From Ursus arctos (lineage: Eukaryota; Chordata; Mammalia; Carnivora; Ursidae), in the NCBI RefSeq assembly GCF_023065955.2, contig NW_026622786.1:48903438-48967437 (forward strand): a DNA stretch of 64,000 bases. The letters run 5' to 3'. Both the position numbers and the translations under genes were made by a program. This document shows, piece by piece, positions 1 through 11,300 of the stretch; positions within the stretch are counted from its first letter, which is position 1; each line of letters opens with the position of its first letter. The notes under the pieces are model-generated. The model saw nothing but the letters and a program-made list of their open reading frames with translations. It was not told the DNA's origin and did not search any database.

Positions 1-744
1 ATAGGCAAATTAAGATCCGCTACCGACAATTTGGTTTTAACATTTTTTTCTAATTGCATTTACTTTAAAAGTTAAATGAAAACACATTACAGGCATTTGA
101 CCCCTAATAGAAGAGTTAAACCAAATTACATTACGGGTTTTAGAAACTGTGATCAAGAAGCCAATGTAAAATCTTCTACTCTAATTGAAAAATGTTTTAC
201 ATCTACATATTTTAATTTACACATTGTAAAACTATAAAATTAATATAATAATACTATAGAATATTTGAAATATAAAGAGAAAAGAAAAATATTGCTCATA
301 TTTCTACTTTCTTAACACAAACATCATTACCATTTCATGTATTTTAAATCTAGTTTCCAATTAAATGTTTTAACATCACTGCAAAATTGTATCATGATTT
401 CTCCCTTTACTTTGTAATTATCTTTCAATTTTGCTGTATAACCAGAGTGACTACATAATCTATCATTCAAACTAGGACATTTTTGAGAGTTAAAAATGAG
501 CTATTATTAATCATGTCACATCAAGAGATGTAAACTGGGATGACTTGAGCAAACAGAAACATGTGGTTATGCTATATATAATCTTTGTAACCATCCAGTA
601 GATATGCTATAATTTATTAGCATTATCCTTATCGTTATACATTAAAATGTGTCAAAATTTTCAAAATATATCTTTTAATTTAAACCAAAATCAAATGCTT
701 CTTCAGAATTGGTGAAATACAGTGAAAGAATCCCAGAAATTTAA
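1..744. other. AT-rich intron sequence, nothing recognised
   Basis: No coding pattern, clear repeat head or tail, or RNA gene was seen here. It is probably old, diverged intron sequence. Confidence 0.5.
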
Positions 745-885
745 ATGCCATCTTCATGTGTTTCTATCTGTAAAAGGGTATGCAGATAATATTTACCTAC
801 TTTACGAGGTTGCCAAAAAGATGAAAATGAGATAATGTATCTAAAGGTCTGAGATATGATAGGCTCTCAGTAAATGTTTGTTCAT
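745..885 (+). repeat. MIR-like SINE fragment
   Basis: It resembles the second half of MIR: a diverged version of the 'tctgtaaaa' block, then 'gaggttgcc...gagataatgtat', then a tail like 'ctcagtaaatgtt'. It is strongly diverged. Confidence 0.5.
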
Positions 886-1069
886 GCTTTTCTCATTAAG
901 TAGCTGTTTTCAATTTTATTATGATAATTTTCACCAATGACTTGGTTAAGGCATTCAGACTATACTATAAAGTTCACATCTAAAACTAAAACTAAGATGA
1001 TAATATTCAGAACTATAATTGTCATGTTCCAGGGTCTTCATGACTTATTACTTCATAGATTTCTTAAGG

Positions 1070-1916
1070 AAAATGAACAGAAAAGTGAAAGAAAAACCAA
1101 TGAAACTCAAACATGGTTATTTGAAAAGAGGAATACAATTGACAGACCTCTAGTCAGACTGATCAAGAAAAAAAAAAAAAAAAGAAGACACATATTACAG
1201 ATGCTAGGAATGAAAGAGAGAGCACCACTAGAGAACCCATAGATATTAAAGGGTCGATAAAAAAAACATTATAAAAAGTTGGATGCCAATGAATTTGAAA
1301 ACTTATATGAATGTACAAACTCCTGAAAATTACCAACTATCAAAGATCACTCAAGAAAAAATAGGAATTTGAATAATCCTATAGTTATTATGGAAATTTA
1401 AACTTGTAATTAAAAACTTTCCCATCAAGAGAAGTCCAGGCTGAGAGGGCTGCACTGGCAAATCTGACCAATACTTAAGGAGGAATTAATTCGCATTCTA
1501 TACAAACTCTTATAGAAATAGAAGAGAATGTTTCCCAACTATTTTTATGAGGCTAGTTTTACCCTGTTATGAAAACCAGGCAAAGAAATGATAAGAAACG
1601 AAATTTTAGACTACTTCATGAATATAGATGGGAAAATTCTTTACAAAATATTAGCAAATCATTAATTAATTTATTAAAAAATAATAGCCATTAATTTGTT
1701 TTAATAAAGTAATACTTCCTGATCAAGTAAGGTTTATTTCTGGAATGCAAATTTGAATCAACATTCAAAAACCATACAATGTAATTCACCATATCATTAC
1801 ACTGAAAAAGAAAAAAAAGCCTATCGTCCTGTCAATACATGTTTGAAAAAAAAGAGCTTTGACAAAATTCAATATCCATCAATAATAAAATGTCTCAGCA
1901 AACCAGATATCAAAGA
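1070..1916 (+). repeat. Old L1 ORF2 fragment, left part
   Basis: The translation keeps recognisable L1 ORF2 stretches, such as ETQTWLFEKRNTIDRPLVRL (L1 has KSWFFEKINKIDKPLARL) and FDKIQYPSIIKCLSKPDIK in the reverse transcriptase palm, with frameshifts and stops between. The L1 is interrupted at about 1917 by a MaLR LTR and resumes near 2720. Confidence 0.8.
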
Positions 1917-2498
1917 TGTGGTGGGCAGATTCCAAGGTGGCCTCCATGACCCTCACTTCCTGATGTTCATGACCTTGTATGATTTTCCTTTAAGTGTGAT
2001 AAGAGTTGTTACTTGCTTCTAATCAATGGAATATGGATAATATGAGATGTCATTCTCATAACTATATTATATAATACTGTCTTCCTAGAAGATTAACTCT
2101 ACTCAGCTGCTGACCTTAAAGAAGCAAGCTGCCACATTGTGAACTGCCTATGGAGAAGGTCAACATGGCTGAGAACTGTACCAGCCTCTAGGATCCAAGT
2201 GTGGCCTTAAGCTGACAGCCAGCAAAAAGCTGGGGCTCTCAACTTTAAAACAGCAACTAAATGAATTTTTCCAATAACCTGAGTGAATTTGAAAGTAGAT
2301 TCTTTTTCCATTTAGCCTCCAGATGAGCCTACAGCTTGACTGATACCTTGATTGCAGTTTGGTGAAACTCTGAGGCAGGGAATCATGCTACAACATGCCC
2401 AGATTCATAACTCACAGAAATTGAGAGATAATAAACATGTGTTGTTTGAGCCACTAAACGAGTGGTAATTTCTTACATAGCATTAGAAAACTAACACA
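1917..2498 (+). repeat. MaLR (MLT1-like) LTR
   Basis: About 580 bp, beginning TG and ending CA. The 3' end shows the MaLR signature 'gagataataaacatgtgttg' followed by 'gccactaaacgagtggtaat' and 'ctaacaca'. It is inserted into the older L1. The exact subfamily is not certain from sight. It is a non-coding remnant of an endogenous retrovirus-like element. Confidence 0.65.
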
Positions 2499-2695
2499 GA
2501 TTACGGTATCTGGACCTGGGATTCTGCTGTAGTAAGTTCCTAAAAATGTGGAGTGGTGAAGGAACCAGCTGGTGGTCAAGAGACTGAACAATAGTTGAAG
2601 GACATTACAGAGAAAGCTTAGATATCCTTGTAAAGATTGAAAGTAGAAACCTAAACTTTGAGTAACCTGCTGGGGAAAGCTCAAAAGGAAATGGG
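2499..2695 (+). repeat. MaLR internal-region fragment
   Basis: Directly after the LTR, the text 'ggtatctggacctgggatt', 'cctaaaaatgtggagtgg' and 'agagaaagcttagat' matches the start of MaLR internal sequence. The element is truncated: no second LTR follows, and L1 sequence resumes by about 2720. Confidence 0.55.
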
Positions 2696-3207
2696 TAATA
2701 GGTTATTGAAAATTTCCCCAACCTGATTAAAGGCATGAATGAAAAAACAAGTAACAATCATACACAATGGTGAAAGTCTGAATGCTTTCTCCCTAAGTTG
2801 GGAACAAGACAATGTCTCTTTTAACCTCTTTTATTCAATATTGTACAGAAGGTCCTATCCAGGACAATAAAGAAAGAAAAAGAAATAAATAAAAGGCACA
2901 CAGATTGAAAATGATAAAAAAAAAAACAAACAAATCTGTCTACATTCACAAGTGACATGATAGTCTACATAGGAAATAGCCCAAATCTACAAAATATTGA
3001 CTAAAATAAGTGAATTTAGTGAGATTGCAGGATATAGGGTCCATAAAGAAAGACTGATTATATTTCTATATACTAACAATAAACAATTCAGGAATGGAAC
3101 AATCTTTTGCAATTGCACAAAAAACATGAAATACTTGGAATAAGATGAATGAATCATATACAAGATTCATATGCTGAAATCTACAAAGCATTGATAAAAG
3201 AAATTTT

Positions 3208-3421
3208 TTTTATTATTATTTTTTAAAGATTTCTACTTATTTACTTGACAGAGAGAGAGAGAGAGTACAAGTAGGCAGAGCAGCAGGCAGACAAAGAAGC
3301 AGGCTCCCCACCAAGCAGAGAGCCTGAACAGAAAGTTCGACACAAGGCTCAATCCCAGGACCCCAGGATCATAACCCGAGCTGAAGGCAGATGCTGAGCC
3401 TACTGAGCAACCCAGGCGCCC
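3208..3421 (-). mobile_element. Can-SINE
   Basis: Target-site duplication tgataaaagaaatttt (3192-3207) and tgataaaaaaatttt (3422-3436). The tRNA-derived head (right end, 'caacccaggcgcc') and the T-rich tail complement (left end) are present. It is moderately diverged. Confidence 0.9.
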
Positions 3422-3903
3422 TGATAAAAAAATTTTAAAAGATCTAAGTAACTATAGAGATATACTATTCTCAGGAATAGCAACATTCAATATTTTTGAG
3501 ATGCTAATTTTGTCCAAATTGATTTACAGATTCAATGTAATCTCCATTAAAATTCCAGAAGGATTTTACATTTTTGTAGAAATTGGCAAGCTGATTATAA
3601 AATTTATACGGAAAAGCAAAAGTTATAGATAGCCCAAATGATTTTGATAAAGAATAAAGTTGAAGGACTGAAATTCCTTGATTGTATGAATTACCATAAA
3701 GCTATAGTAAGACAGTATGGAATTAATACAAGAACAGGCATATAGATTAATGTACAAAATGGAGGATTCAGAAATGGATCCAAACACATATGATCAATTG
3801 ATTTACAAAAAACAGCACTCAGGTAATTTTATGAAGAAAGGATAATTTTTCAACAAATGGTAATGGGATAAATGGATATCCATATGCAAACAAACAAGCT
3901 AGC

Positions 3904-4057
3904 AAACAAGCAGGGGGAGGGGCTGAGGGGAAGGGAGAAGGACAAGCAGACTGAGCTGAGCATGGAGCCCGATGCAGGGCTTGATCCCACCACCCTAAGA
4001 TCATGACCTGAGCTGAAATCAAGAGCTTGATGCTCAACTGAGCAACCCAGGCACCCC
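3904..4057 (-). mobile_element. Can-SINE lacking its tail
   Basis: The head ends 'aacccaggcacccc' and the body begins at 'acaagcagggggag'. The usual AATAAA/A-rich tail (left end here) is absent and no target-site duplication is visible, so the 3' end was probably lost by deletion. Confidence 0.75.
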
Positions 4058-4343
4058 TAAAAATTAGCTTTAAATAGATCATAGACCTAAGTGTAAAGCC
4101 TAAACTACAAAAGTTCCAGAGGAAAGCACAGGGAAAATCTTTAAGACTATGAATTTAGCAAAGATCACTTACACAGGAAGGAGAAGCATAAACCAATAAA
4201 ATAATTTATGAATAGCACTTCATCAAAATTAAAATTTTCTCTTTGAAAGCCACTATTTTAAAAATGAGAAGATAAGTCATAAAATAGGAGGAATTATTTG
4301 CATACAAATAAAGGACTTTTAGCCAGAATATATAAAGAATTCT

Positions 4344-4535
4344 TTTTTTTTTTTAAGATCATATTTATTTGTGAAAGACAGAGAGAACACAAAAATGGAG
4401 GAGGGGCAGAGGGAGAGGAAGAAGCAGACCCCCTGCTGATCAGGGAGCCTGGAGCAGGGCTCGATCCCAGGACCCCGGGATAATGATCTGAGCCAAAGGC
4501 AGAGACTTAACCAACTGAACCACCCAGGTGCCCCT
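4344..4535 (-). mobile_element. Can-SINE
   Basis: Flanked by agaattct at 4336-4343 and 4536-4543. Full length from the poly-T side to 'cacccaggtgcccc'. Confidence 0.88.
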
Positions 4536-4590
4536 AGAATTCTTATAATTCAATAATAATAAGATAAGCCAATAAAAATGAACAAGAGAT

Positions 4591-4785
4591 GTGGGGTGCC
4601 TGGGTGGTGCAGTCAGTTAGGCATCTGAGTCTCAGTTTCATTTCAGGTCATGATCTTGGGGTCATAAGATGAGCCCTAGGTCAGGCTCCACGCTGAGCAT
4701 GGAGTTTGTTTGAGACACTCCCTCTCCCTCTGCCCCTCCCTCCCAGCGTTCTCTCTCTCTAAAATAAATAAATAAATCTTTTTAA
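4591..4785 (+). mobile_element. Can-SINE
   Basis: Target-site duplication aaaatgaacaagagat, 4575-4590 and about 4786-4801. Sense head 'ggggtgcctgggtggtgcag' and tail 'aaataaataaataaatcttt'. Confidence 0.92.
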
Positions 4786-4980
4786 AAAATGAACAAGAGA
4801 TTTAAGCTTTTACTGAAGAAGCGATTCAAATTGTAAATAAATACATGAACATGAAAACATGTTACCTGGACATAAAAAATGTAAATTAAAACTACAGTGT
4901 AATGCCACAATGAGGTACCACATCTGTTAGTGTGGGTAAAAATAGGAAAAAAAAACCCAAAACTGATAGCACCAAATTCT

Positions 4981-5170
4981 TTTTCTTTTTTTATTTTATT
5001 TATTCATTTGACAGAGAGCACAAGCAGGGGGAGCAGCAGAGGGACTGGGAGAAGCAGACTCCCCACTGAGAAGTGAGCCGGACTTGGGGCTCATTTTCAG
5101 AACCCCTGCATCATGACCTGAGTGGAAGGCAGACAGACCCTTAACCGACTGAGCCACCTAGGTGCCCCCC
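4981..5170 (-). mobile_element. Can-SINE
   Basis: Perfect 16 bp target-site duplication gatagcaccaaattct at 4965-4980 and 5171-5186. Confidence 0.93.
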
Positions 5171-5759
5171 GATAGCACCAAATTCTGACAAAGATGAAGA
5201 ACAACAAAAACTCTAATAAATTGCTGGTGGGAAAGACAATGGGATAGCTGTTTTGGAAAACAGTTTGGAAATTTCTTATAAGGTTAAACATACATGCACC
5301 ATCTTACCCCGTATACCACTCCTAGGTGTTTACCCAATGGAAAACATATGCTGACACAAACATCCAAAATGTCTACCAATTGATAAATGGATGAATAAAT
5401 TGTGGTATTTCCATACAATGGAGTATTACCTAGAGATAAAAAGGAATGTAATACTGATTCTTGAACCAGTGTGGATAAATCTCAGAATCATTGTGTTAAG
5501 TAAAAGAAGTCAGACACAAAAGTATGATATCATTTATATGACATTTTGGAAAAGGCAAAACTATGGGTATAGAAATCAGAAAAGTGGATGATTGAGCTGA
5601 GGGAACTTTTTGGGGAGATGGAAATAGTCTATATCTTATTATAGTGGAGGTGCACAATCGTATACATTTGCCAAATTCACTGAGCCATACAGCTAAAAGG
5701 TAAATTTTACTATATATGGATTATATCTTTAAAAACCTTTAAAATTAGTATAATACATA

Positions 5760-6280
5760 AATTGACTTCTGCATAATTTTTTATGAATTCCCAAACTACT
5801 TAATGCTTTTAGTGTTAGGCATTTTTAATGAAATAAGTCATACTCATTCATCTTTTAAAAAGCCAAATGTATGGAAGGTATTCAGAGACACAGCCAATAA
5901 AACTATAGTTTTGAAGCTTCTTAAAGATACAAATTATCATCTGATCTCCACTCCCAAAGACCTTATCATGATTCCTAAATAAGATGAGCTTTTGGGATTA
6001 AAGAACCAGAGGTCAAAACAATTCATCATCTGCCCTGGATTATGATTTAAGGCTATGGCTGTAGTCTTGATGTGAAAAGTTAGTCATGTCTATTTGTTGA
6101 GAGAATTGCATTCTGGTTTAAGAGTTTTGGAAAATACTTTTCACAGTTTTTTTTTTCCTCTTCCATATTCTACTTTTGAGCACATTTCTACATTTCTCTT
6201 TCAAGCACATTTTATTTCTTGATGTTCCATACTTTCTACTAAAGGCCGTAAGTTATTTGACAAACCATTCACTGTAAAGA
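5760..6280. other. Intron sequence, nothing recognised
   Basis: AT-rich and high in complexity, with no repeat signature or coding pattern that I can name. Confidence 0.45.
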
Positions 6281-7100
6281 TCACCATCTAAACTTCTATC
6301 TTCTTCTTCTTTTATATTCTGTTCCTAGTCTAATCTACAGCCTCTTCTCATGACCCATAGAGAAACCATCCTCATTACTCCCTCTTCTCAATGGTATTGA
6401 TGAAAAATTTCCCTTCAAAGTCTCTTTGATAAACTTTCTTTGTTCTAAAAAATACTCCACTCATTAAATGCCTTTCCAGTGGGCTTCAGTTTCTCCCAGT
6501 CACTCCAATTTAATATAAACAGAGGACTTAAGGTTTTTCTCAAATCCTACTGTCAGTTTTTGTGTAATTATAATTTCTGTCTTACTGAGATTCATTATTT
6601 GCATCCCAATACCACTGATTTGTTTCAACCTCTTCCAGATATTGCTGCTACTGTTTTTCCAGATTTTATGTCCACTTCTATTGTTAAGTGACTTTAACAT
6701 TCAGATTCATGACTTATCCAATCCATTCACTCCATAGTTTCTTACCTATTTGACTGCACAGCACACACTATCCCTATGACATAACCATAATTTACCAACA
6801 GTGACACATGCTGGATCTCATCTTCCCATGCTATTTCTCTACTAACAGACCCTAAAGCATAAATGCCCATTTCTGATCACAGCATCTTTACCATCCAAGT
6901 CTTCCATTCTGTTATCCTCATAAAATTGTTGTTTTGCTCTTCCTTGTACACAAATAGTCCCTTTTTCTGGTCATACTTAATTCATTTTCCAGCTGGAACT
7001 ACGTGGTCAGCTATTTTCATGCACCTATCAATATCTCAAACTCTTGTACTCTTGAACTTTCATTAGATCCTTGATGTTAATTTTCCACCATGATCGTAAC
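6280..7100 (+). repeat. L2-like LINE fragment, endonuclease region
   Basis: The block resembles the endonuclease part of L2: 'gtgactttaacattcagat' (GDFN-like), a CACACACTATCCC / 'ctggatctcatct' stretch at the place of HTLDLI, then 'tctgatcaca' at the place of SDHH. It is highly degraded, so the family is a judgement by eye. Confidence 0.45.
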
Positions 7101-7399
7101 TAATAACTGTTTCTTTCACTTCGGTGCTCTTTCATGGAATGTTGCCTGAGAGCCAGAGGATGATGACATAGTTTACTTCAAAGTAATGTCATCTTGTGCC
7201 GATTAGGCCTTCATCATTATTCAGCAATGCTTTTAATCATCTTTTGTTAAACTATTCTGATTTGATTATTTTTCCTCATTCTATTAAATTGAATTTTAAA
7301 TGCAGCATTTAAAATTCATTTATTATGTGAATTTCCTTTATCTGGGTACATCATTATCCAATGGAAACATAAATATAAATAAAATGTAATCATACTCAC

Positions 7400-7478
7400 T
7401 TAGAAATGGGATTGACACTGGCTTCAATAATTGTTAAACACTTACAGCACTTAATGTTTTCTGGAAATTCTTGTACAC
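7400..7478 (-). CDS. LRRC7: LRRC7 exon, residues 103-129 (partial)
   Basis: The exon has 79 bp, entering in phase 1 and leaving in phase 2. The acceptor is TTTGCATTTTAG at 7479 and the donor is TCTAA|GTGAGTATG at 7400/7399, a strong consensus site. It codes for [20 protein letters not shown] followed by SVNPISK, with the last Lys codon split. This completes one LRR and begins the next, and includes the CCKC cluster that I recall from LRRC7 (ERBIN has NCKV here). The following exon, expected to start LPDGF, is not present between 1 and 7399, so the gene continues beyond the window. Confidence 0.95.
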
Positions 7479-7479
7479 C

Positions 7480-9100
7480 TAAAATGCAAAGAAGAAAAAA
7501 GCACATGAAAATGTCCCAGCAAAAATTCTTAAACTATAGTTCTAATATTAAGACTAATTAATTAAAACTATGAATTAATATATAGTATAGATATAATACC
7601 AATACACCATTAGGATAATCTTTTAAGTAAGTATAATAATGTAATAATATATTAGTGTTATATAATACATACATTTTAAAAATAAAATTTAAATAATATT
7701 TTATCACAGTAATAGTAGGAAAATGGATATAAAATTGAAGACAATTATATATTCGGCATAATATAGATCTTGGTTCTGTACTAACTTAAAGCAATAAAAA
7801 TAATTAGGTGTTTGGTCATTAAGTGCTGCTACTGGGGGAATGGGATATCAGCAGATATAAAGAAAACAGAAGATAAAAATCTTTGTTTCTTTTATTTTAT
7901 AAGATGAGAAGATTAAACACATGCATGTGAAAAATATCTAAGGATATATCATAAAACCAGTAGATATTCCCAAATTAATGTGGGTGGGTCTCTAACAAAT
8001 TTTATGCAATTTTTCCTGTTGGCTGCACAGAATGTAGTTCTGCATCTGCCTGAAAGGGTAAAGAGGTGAGCAGCTCTTTCTTGGGTCCTCTCTGGAGTCT
8101 CTGAGATAGCCAGCCTGGCTCATCGCCCTTGGAGAACTGCTCATCTGCTGTCAAAGTTGTGCTGTAGGCAATGCGACAGAAAAACATAGGTGTTTCTACA
8201 AAACTGAAAATCAGTAAGCCACAAACCTAATCCATAAATGTGAGGGTCAGAGAAATAAAAGATGTGGAGGATATTTCAATTGATACAAGTGAATCAACTA
8301 TAGTAGGTCCTATAAAAGAAGAGAAGGCAGAAATATGAAGCTATTCCTATATGCCTACAGTACTACCTGCTCTAAATTTTTGAAATGATTATTAAGGGTG
8401 TAAAAATTTCTACAAGGTACTAGTCCTGCTCACTACTTCATAGCTGACAAAAGGAGAAGGAGCATTTTGCAGGTTTTGTTGAACTTTTTAGTGATGGATA
8501 CACAAGAAAGAAAAGCCTCCACCTTACTAGATTCCATTGACCTAGATCACCATGTCTACAAAACCTTGAAGCCCAGTGAAGCAGCAGGAGGACCATCAAA
8601 CCAAGACAGGTCACTATCCACTGCAAATGAAGGGTATAAAAGACAATATGGGGATGTTTCTCGTGCTCTTTCTCCCTACATGAAATTTCATCAGAAACTA
8701 TGCTTCCTAAAGTTATTTCTAAAGTATACCAGCTTCTTAATAAGAAGCGAAGGAAGTGTAAAAGCTGCATTATGAACAAATTGAATAAGAGCCAATTTTC
8801 TTTTTTGGAAAGGCCATAATACCTACAGATGCCCTCATTAACTAGACCTTAATAAAATGGCAAAGAAGCCAATAAGTTAATCCTTGAGATGTCCTCAACA
8901 TTTTCCCTTAGTATTTTTATTTACTTTGGATATCAGCAACCAACAGGGGGATAATCATTTACCCCTTTTGCTTTTTCTGTTTGGTCACCAATTTGGGCTC
9001 ACTGCATACTGGTGTACCTGGTGCCTTATCAAATACTACTAAATTATTTGTTTAAAAACTTTTATTAGGTTGTTTGCAGTTCAAACTTCAAGTTGTTCAA
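7480..9100. other. Intron block with no named repeat; two protein-like open frames
   Basis: No known repeat is recognised. It contains a minus-strand frame (8002-8187, 61 codons) and a plus-strand frame (8467-8775, 102 codons) with ordinary protein-like composition rather than the low complexity of most chance frames here. I do not recognise either, and neither joins LRRC7 in a way I can support. Confidence 0.4.
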
Positions 9101-9109
9101 AGCAGAGTC

Positions 9110-9535
9110 TATTGAATTAAGATGGAATCCCAACTTCATCACTTACTGGCTGGGTACCAACTTTAAGCAAGTCATTTTTTTTTTTTTTTAAGATTTTATT
9201 TATTTATCCGACAGAGACAGAGACAGCCAGCGAGAGAGGGAACACAAGCAAGGGGAGTGGGAGAGGAAGAAGGAGGCTCATAGCGGAGGAGCCTGATATG
9301 GGGCTCGGTCCCATAACGCCGGGATCACGCCCGGAGCCGAAGGCAGACGCTTAACCGCTGTGCCACCCAGGCGCCCCCGCAAGTCATTTAAATGTTCAAT
9401 GTCTTAGTTTCCTACTTTGAAAATTGGTGATTATACAAATGGTTTCAAAGACAGTTGTGGTGAGGATAGAGAGATAAAGCAGATAAAGTAATTGGCACAA
9501 AGTGCTGCATAAATGTTATCTATAATTATCAAAAA
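9110..9535 (+). repeat. MIR SINE split by a Can-SINE
   Basis: The left half ('cttcatcacttactggctgg...ctttaagcaagtcattt') and the right half ('gtcttagtttcctactttg...ggtgaggatagagagat') are consecutive parts of MIR, separated by the SINE at 9178-9378. Confidence 0.8.
9178..9378 (-). mobile_element. Young Can-SINE, bear/panda-type
   Basis: Perfect target-site duplication gcaagtcattt at 9167-9177 and 9379-9389. It shows the 'agccagcgagagagggaaca' and 'gtgccacccaggcgcccc' features of the youngest copies in this window. It is inserted into a MIR. Confidence 0.93.
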
Positions 9536-9537
9536 TA

Positions 9538-9856
9538 CAGTTGACGCTTGAACAACATGGATTTGAACTGCAAGGGTCCACTTATACATGCATTTTTTTC
9601 AATAAATACATGCAGTACTGTAAATGTATTTTCTTTCCTAACATTTCTTTTCTCTCGCTTACGTGGCTGTAAGAATACAGTATTAACACATTTAATACAC
9701 AAAATATGTGTTAATCAGGTGTGTGTTATTGATAAGGCTTCCAGTCAACAGTAGGGATTTGGAATTAAGTTTTGGGAGAGTATAAAGTTATATGTGGATT
9801 TTCGACTGTGCAGGGGAATGGCACCCAACACCCCCATGTTATTCAAGAGTCAACAG
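9538..9856 (+). mobile_element. MER2-like Tigger-family DNA transposon (non-autonomous)
   Basis: The terminal inverted repeats cagttgacgcttgaacaaca and 'ttattcaagagtcaacag' face each other, bounded by TA at 9536-9537 and 9857-9858, as expected of Tc1/mariner-pogo elements. The interior shares 'cagtcaacagtaggg' and 'aattaagttttgggagag' with the copy at 43237. No transposase is encoded. Confidence 0.85.
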
Positions 9857-10139
9857 TAAATAGAAGCAGACTGTCTCAGTCAAGAGAAGAACCAAATATC
9901 AAAATGAGCTGGCTTGAGGTAATACATTTATAAAATTTATCCACCTAAGAGAACAAAGCAAATAAGTAGGAATTAGTGTGCTGAAAGAATATTCCAATAT
10001 CTAATCAACATGTATCTGAGATAAATGCTCTAAAACATTTCCAGGGGAACTTTATCATATGTCCTAATATATGGGCCCTAGAGTTTAGGAAAAGTTCTAG
10101 AGCATATCTTTAACTCATAGTTCAATCTAAACATGAAGA

Positions 10140-10355
10140 GGTAGTTTAGCAAAGGGTTAAAAGCACAGGTTGGAAGCATGACCAAACCTCAGTGTGGTTA
10201 CATAACTCGCCATATACTCTTATGTGATATAATATTTGAGCATTACTTATTCATTTCTCGTCTAATTCACAGGGTTGATCTGAGTATTAGATGGTAGGTA
10301 GGTAAAGCAATTAGTATCATGTCTGGCACTTAATAAGTGCTTAATATATACTAGA
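10140..10355 (+). repeat. MIR-like fragment
   Basis: It reads 'gggttaaaagcacaggtt' near the start and ends 'catgtctggcacttaataag', the layout of MIR in sense orientation, with the middle degraded. Confidence 0.6.
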
Positions 10356-10399
10356 TAAAATTCATGTATTAATAAGAGTTAAGGTAACTTACTCTTCTC

Positions 10400-10560
10400 C
10401 ATGCCACTGTGTAAAATAATTTAATTCTCTTAATAATCGTGTGAGGAAGATATATTAGGTAATATTATTTTCATTTTATGGATGAAGAACCATACATTAA
10501 CAAAGATTAGGTGACTTATATAAACACCTAATGGGTGTTTATAGATGAGAATGGATACAA
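10400..10560 (-). repeat. MIR-like fragment
   Basis: 'taataatcgtgtgaggaaga' and 'tattttcattttatggatga' are the reverse complement of the MIR core and the 'cctcatctgtaaaatg' block. Confidence 0.6.
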
Positions 10561-10744
10561 GTAGGAATTAATTCAATATTTTAACACTATCTTTTATTCC
10601 TTTTTACTTCATTATGTTCCTTCCTATTAAAATTATGATAGATTTGATTATAGAATCCACACCTTTATCAACCAGTCTTTGTGACTGATCTGTCTGGTCC
10701 TCTGAAACATAGTGTTTTCAATTTATAAAAAAGGTTATATTTGT

Positions 10745-10747
<3 letters not shown>

Positions 10748-10791
<44 letters not shown>
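10748..10791. repeat. (TA)n(CA)n microsatellite
   Basis: A run of about 16 TA units passes directly into about six CA units. Confidence 0.97.
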
Positions 10792-10792
<1 letters not shown>

Positions 10793-11090
10793 TTTTCTAA
10801 CATGAACTTTGTTTTGATTTTCAAATGTACTCATCCAGAAATACAAGGATACATACCCTCCACTTTAACAATATATCTATTTCAACCATTTTTACTTGTG
10901 ATAACTAGGAAATGGGGGGGTCAAGCATTTGTAGACAATTACAGTTCAAGTTCCTACTCCCTGTTTTTCAGTTGAGGCAACACACAAACTTTCTAACATA
11001 GGCCTATAAGGAACTCTCTTCCAAGGGTATTAAGAGTTTACTTTTGGGAATCCCGGGAGGTTCAAGCTCATTATATTTAGACTAGATTCA

Positions 11091-11287
11091 TAATTTTTTT
11101 TTAAAGATTATTTATTTATTTATTTGACAGAGACAGCCAGCGAGAGAGGGAACACAAGCAGGGGGAGTGGGAGAGGAAGAAGCAGGCTCCTAGTAGAGGA
11201 GCCTGACGTGGGGCTTGATCCTAGAACACTGGGATCACGCCCTGAGCCGAAGGCAGACGCTTAATGACTGCGCCACCCAGGCGCCCC
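11091..11287 (-). mobile_element. Young Can-SINE, bear/panda-type
   Basis: Perfect 13 bp target-site duplication tagactagattca at 11078-11090 and 11288-11300. Same subfamily features as 9178-9378. Confidence 0.93.
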
Positions 11288-11300
11288 TAGACTAGATTCA

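Larger units (their letters stand above)
2720..5755 (+). repeat. Old L1, ORF2 C-terminal part and 3' UTR, with five SINE insertions
   Basis: This continues the L1 that starts at 1070. Recognisable are the reverse transcriptase stretch around 2840-3110, the thumb and C-terminal parts ('ggtgtttacccaatgg', 'atggagtattacctagag') and an L1M-type 3' UTR ending near 5755. Can-SINEs at 3208, 3904, 4344, 4591 and 4981 cut it into pieces. The frame is destroyed throughout. Confidence 0.8.
1..7399 (-). other. LRRC7: LRRC7 intron downstream of the 79 bp exon (partial)
   Basis: The donor GTGAGTATG opens this intron at 7399. Its acceptor lies outside the window. The content is mainly a nested L1 and Can-SINE block (1.07-5.76 kb) and an L2-like block (6.28-7.1 kb). 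Confidence 0.85.
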
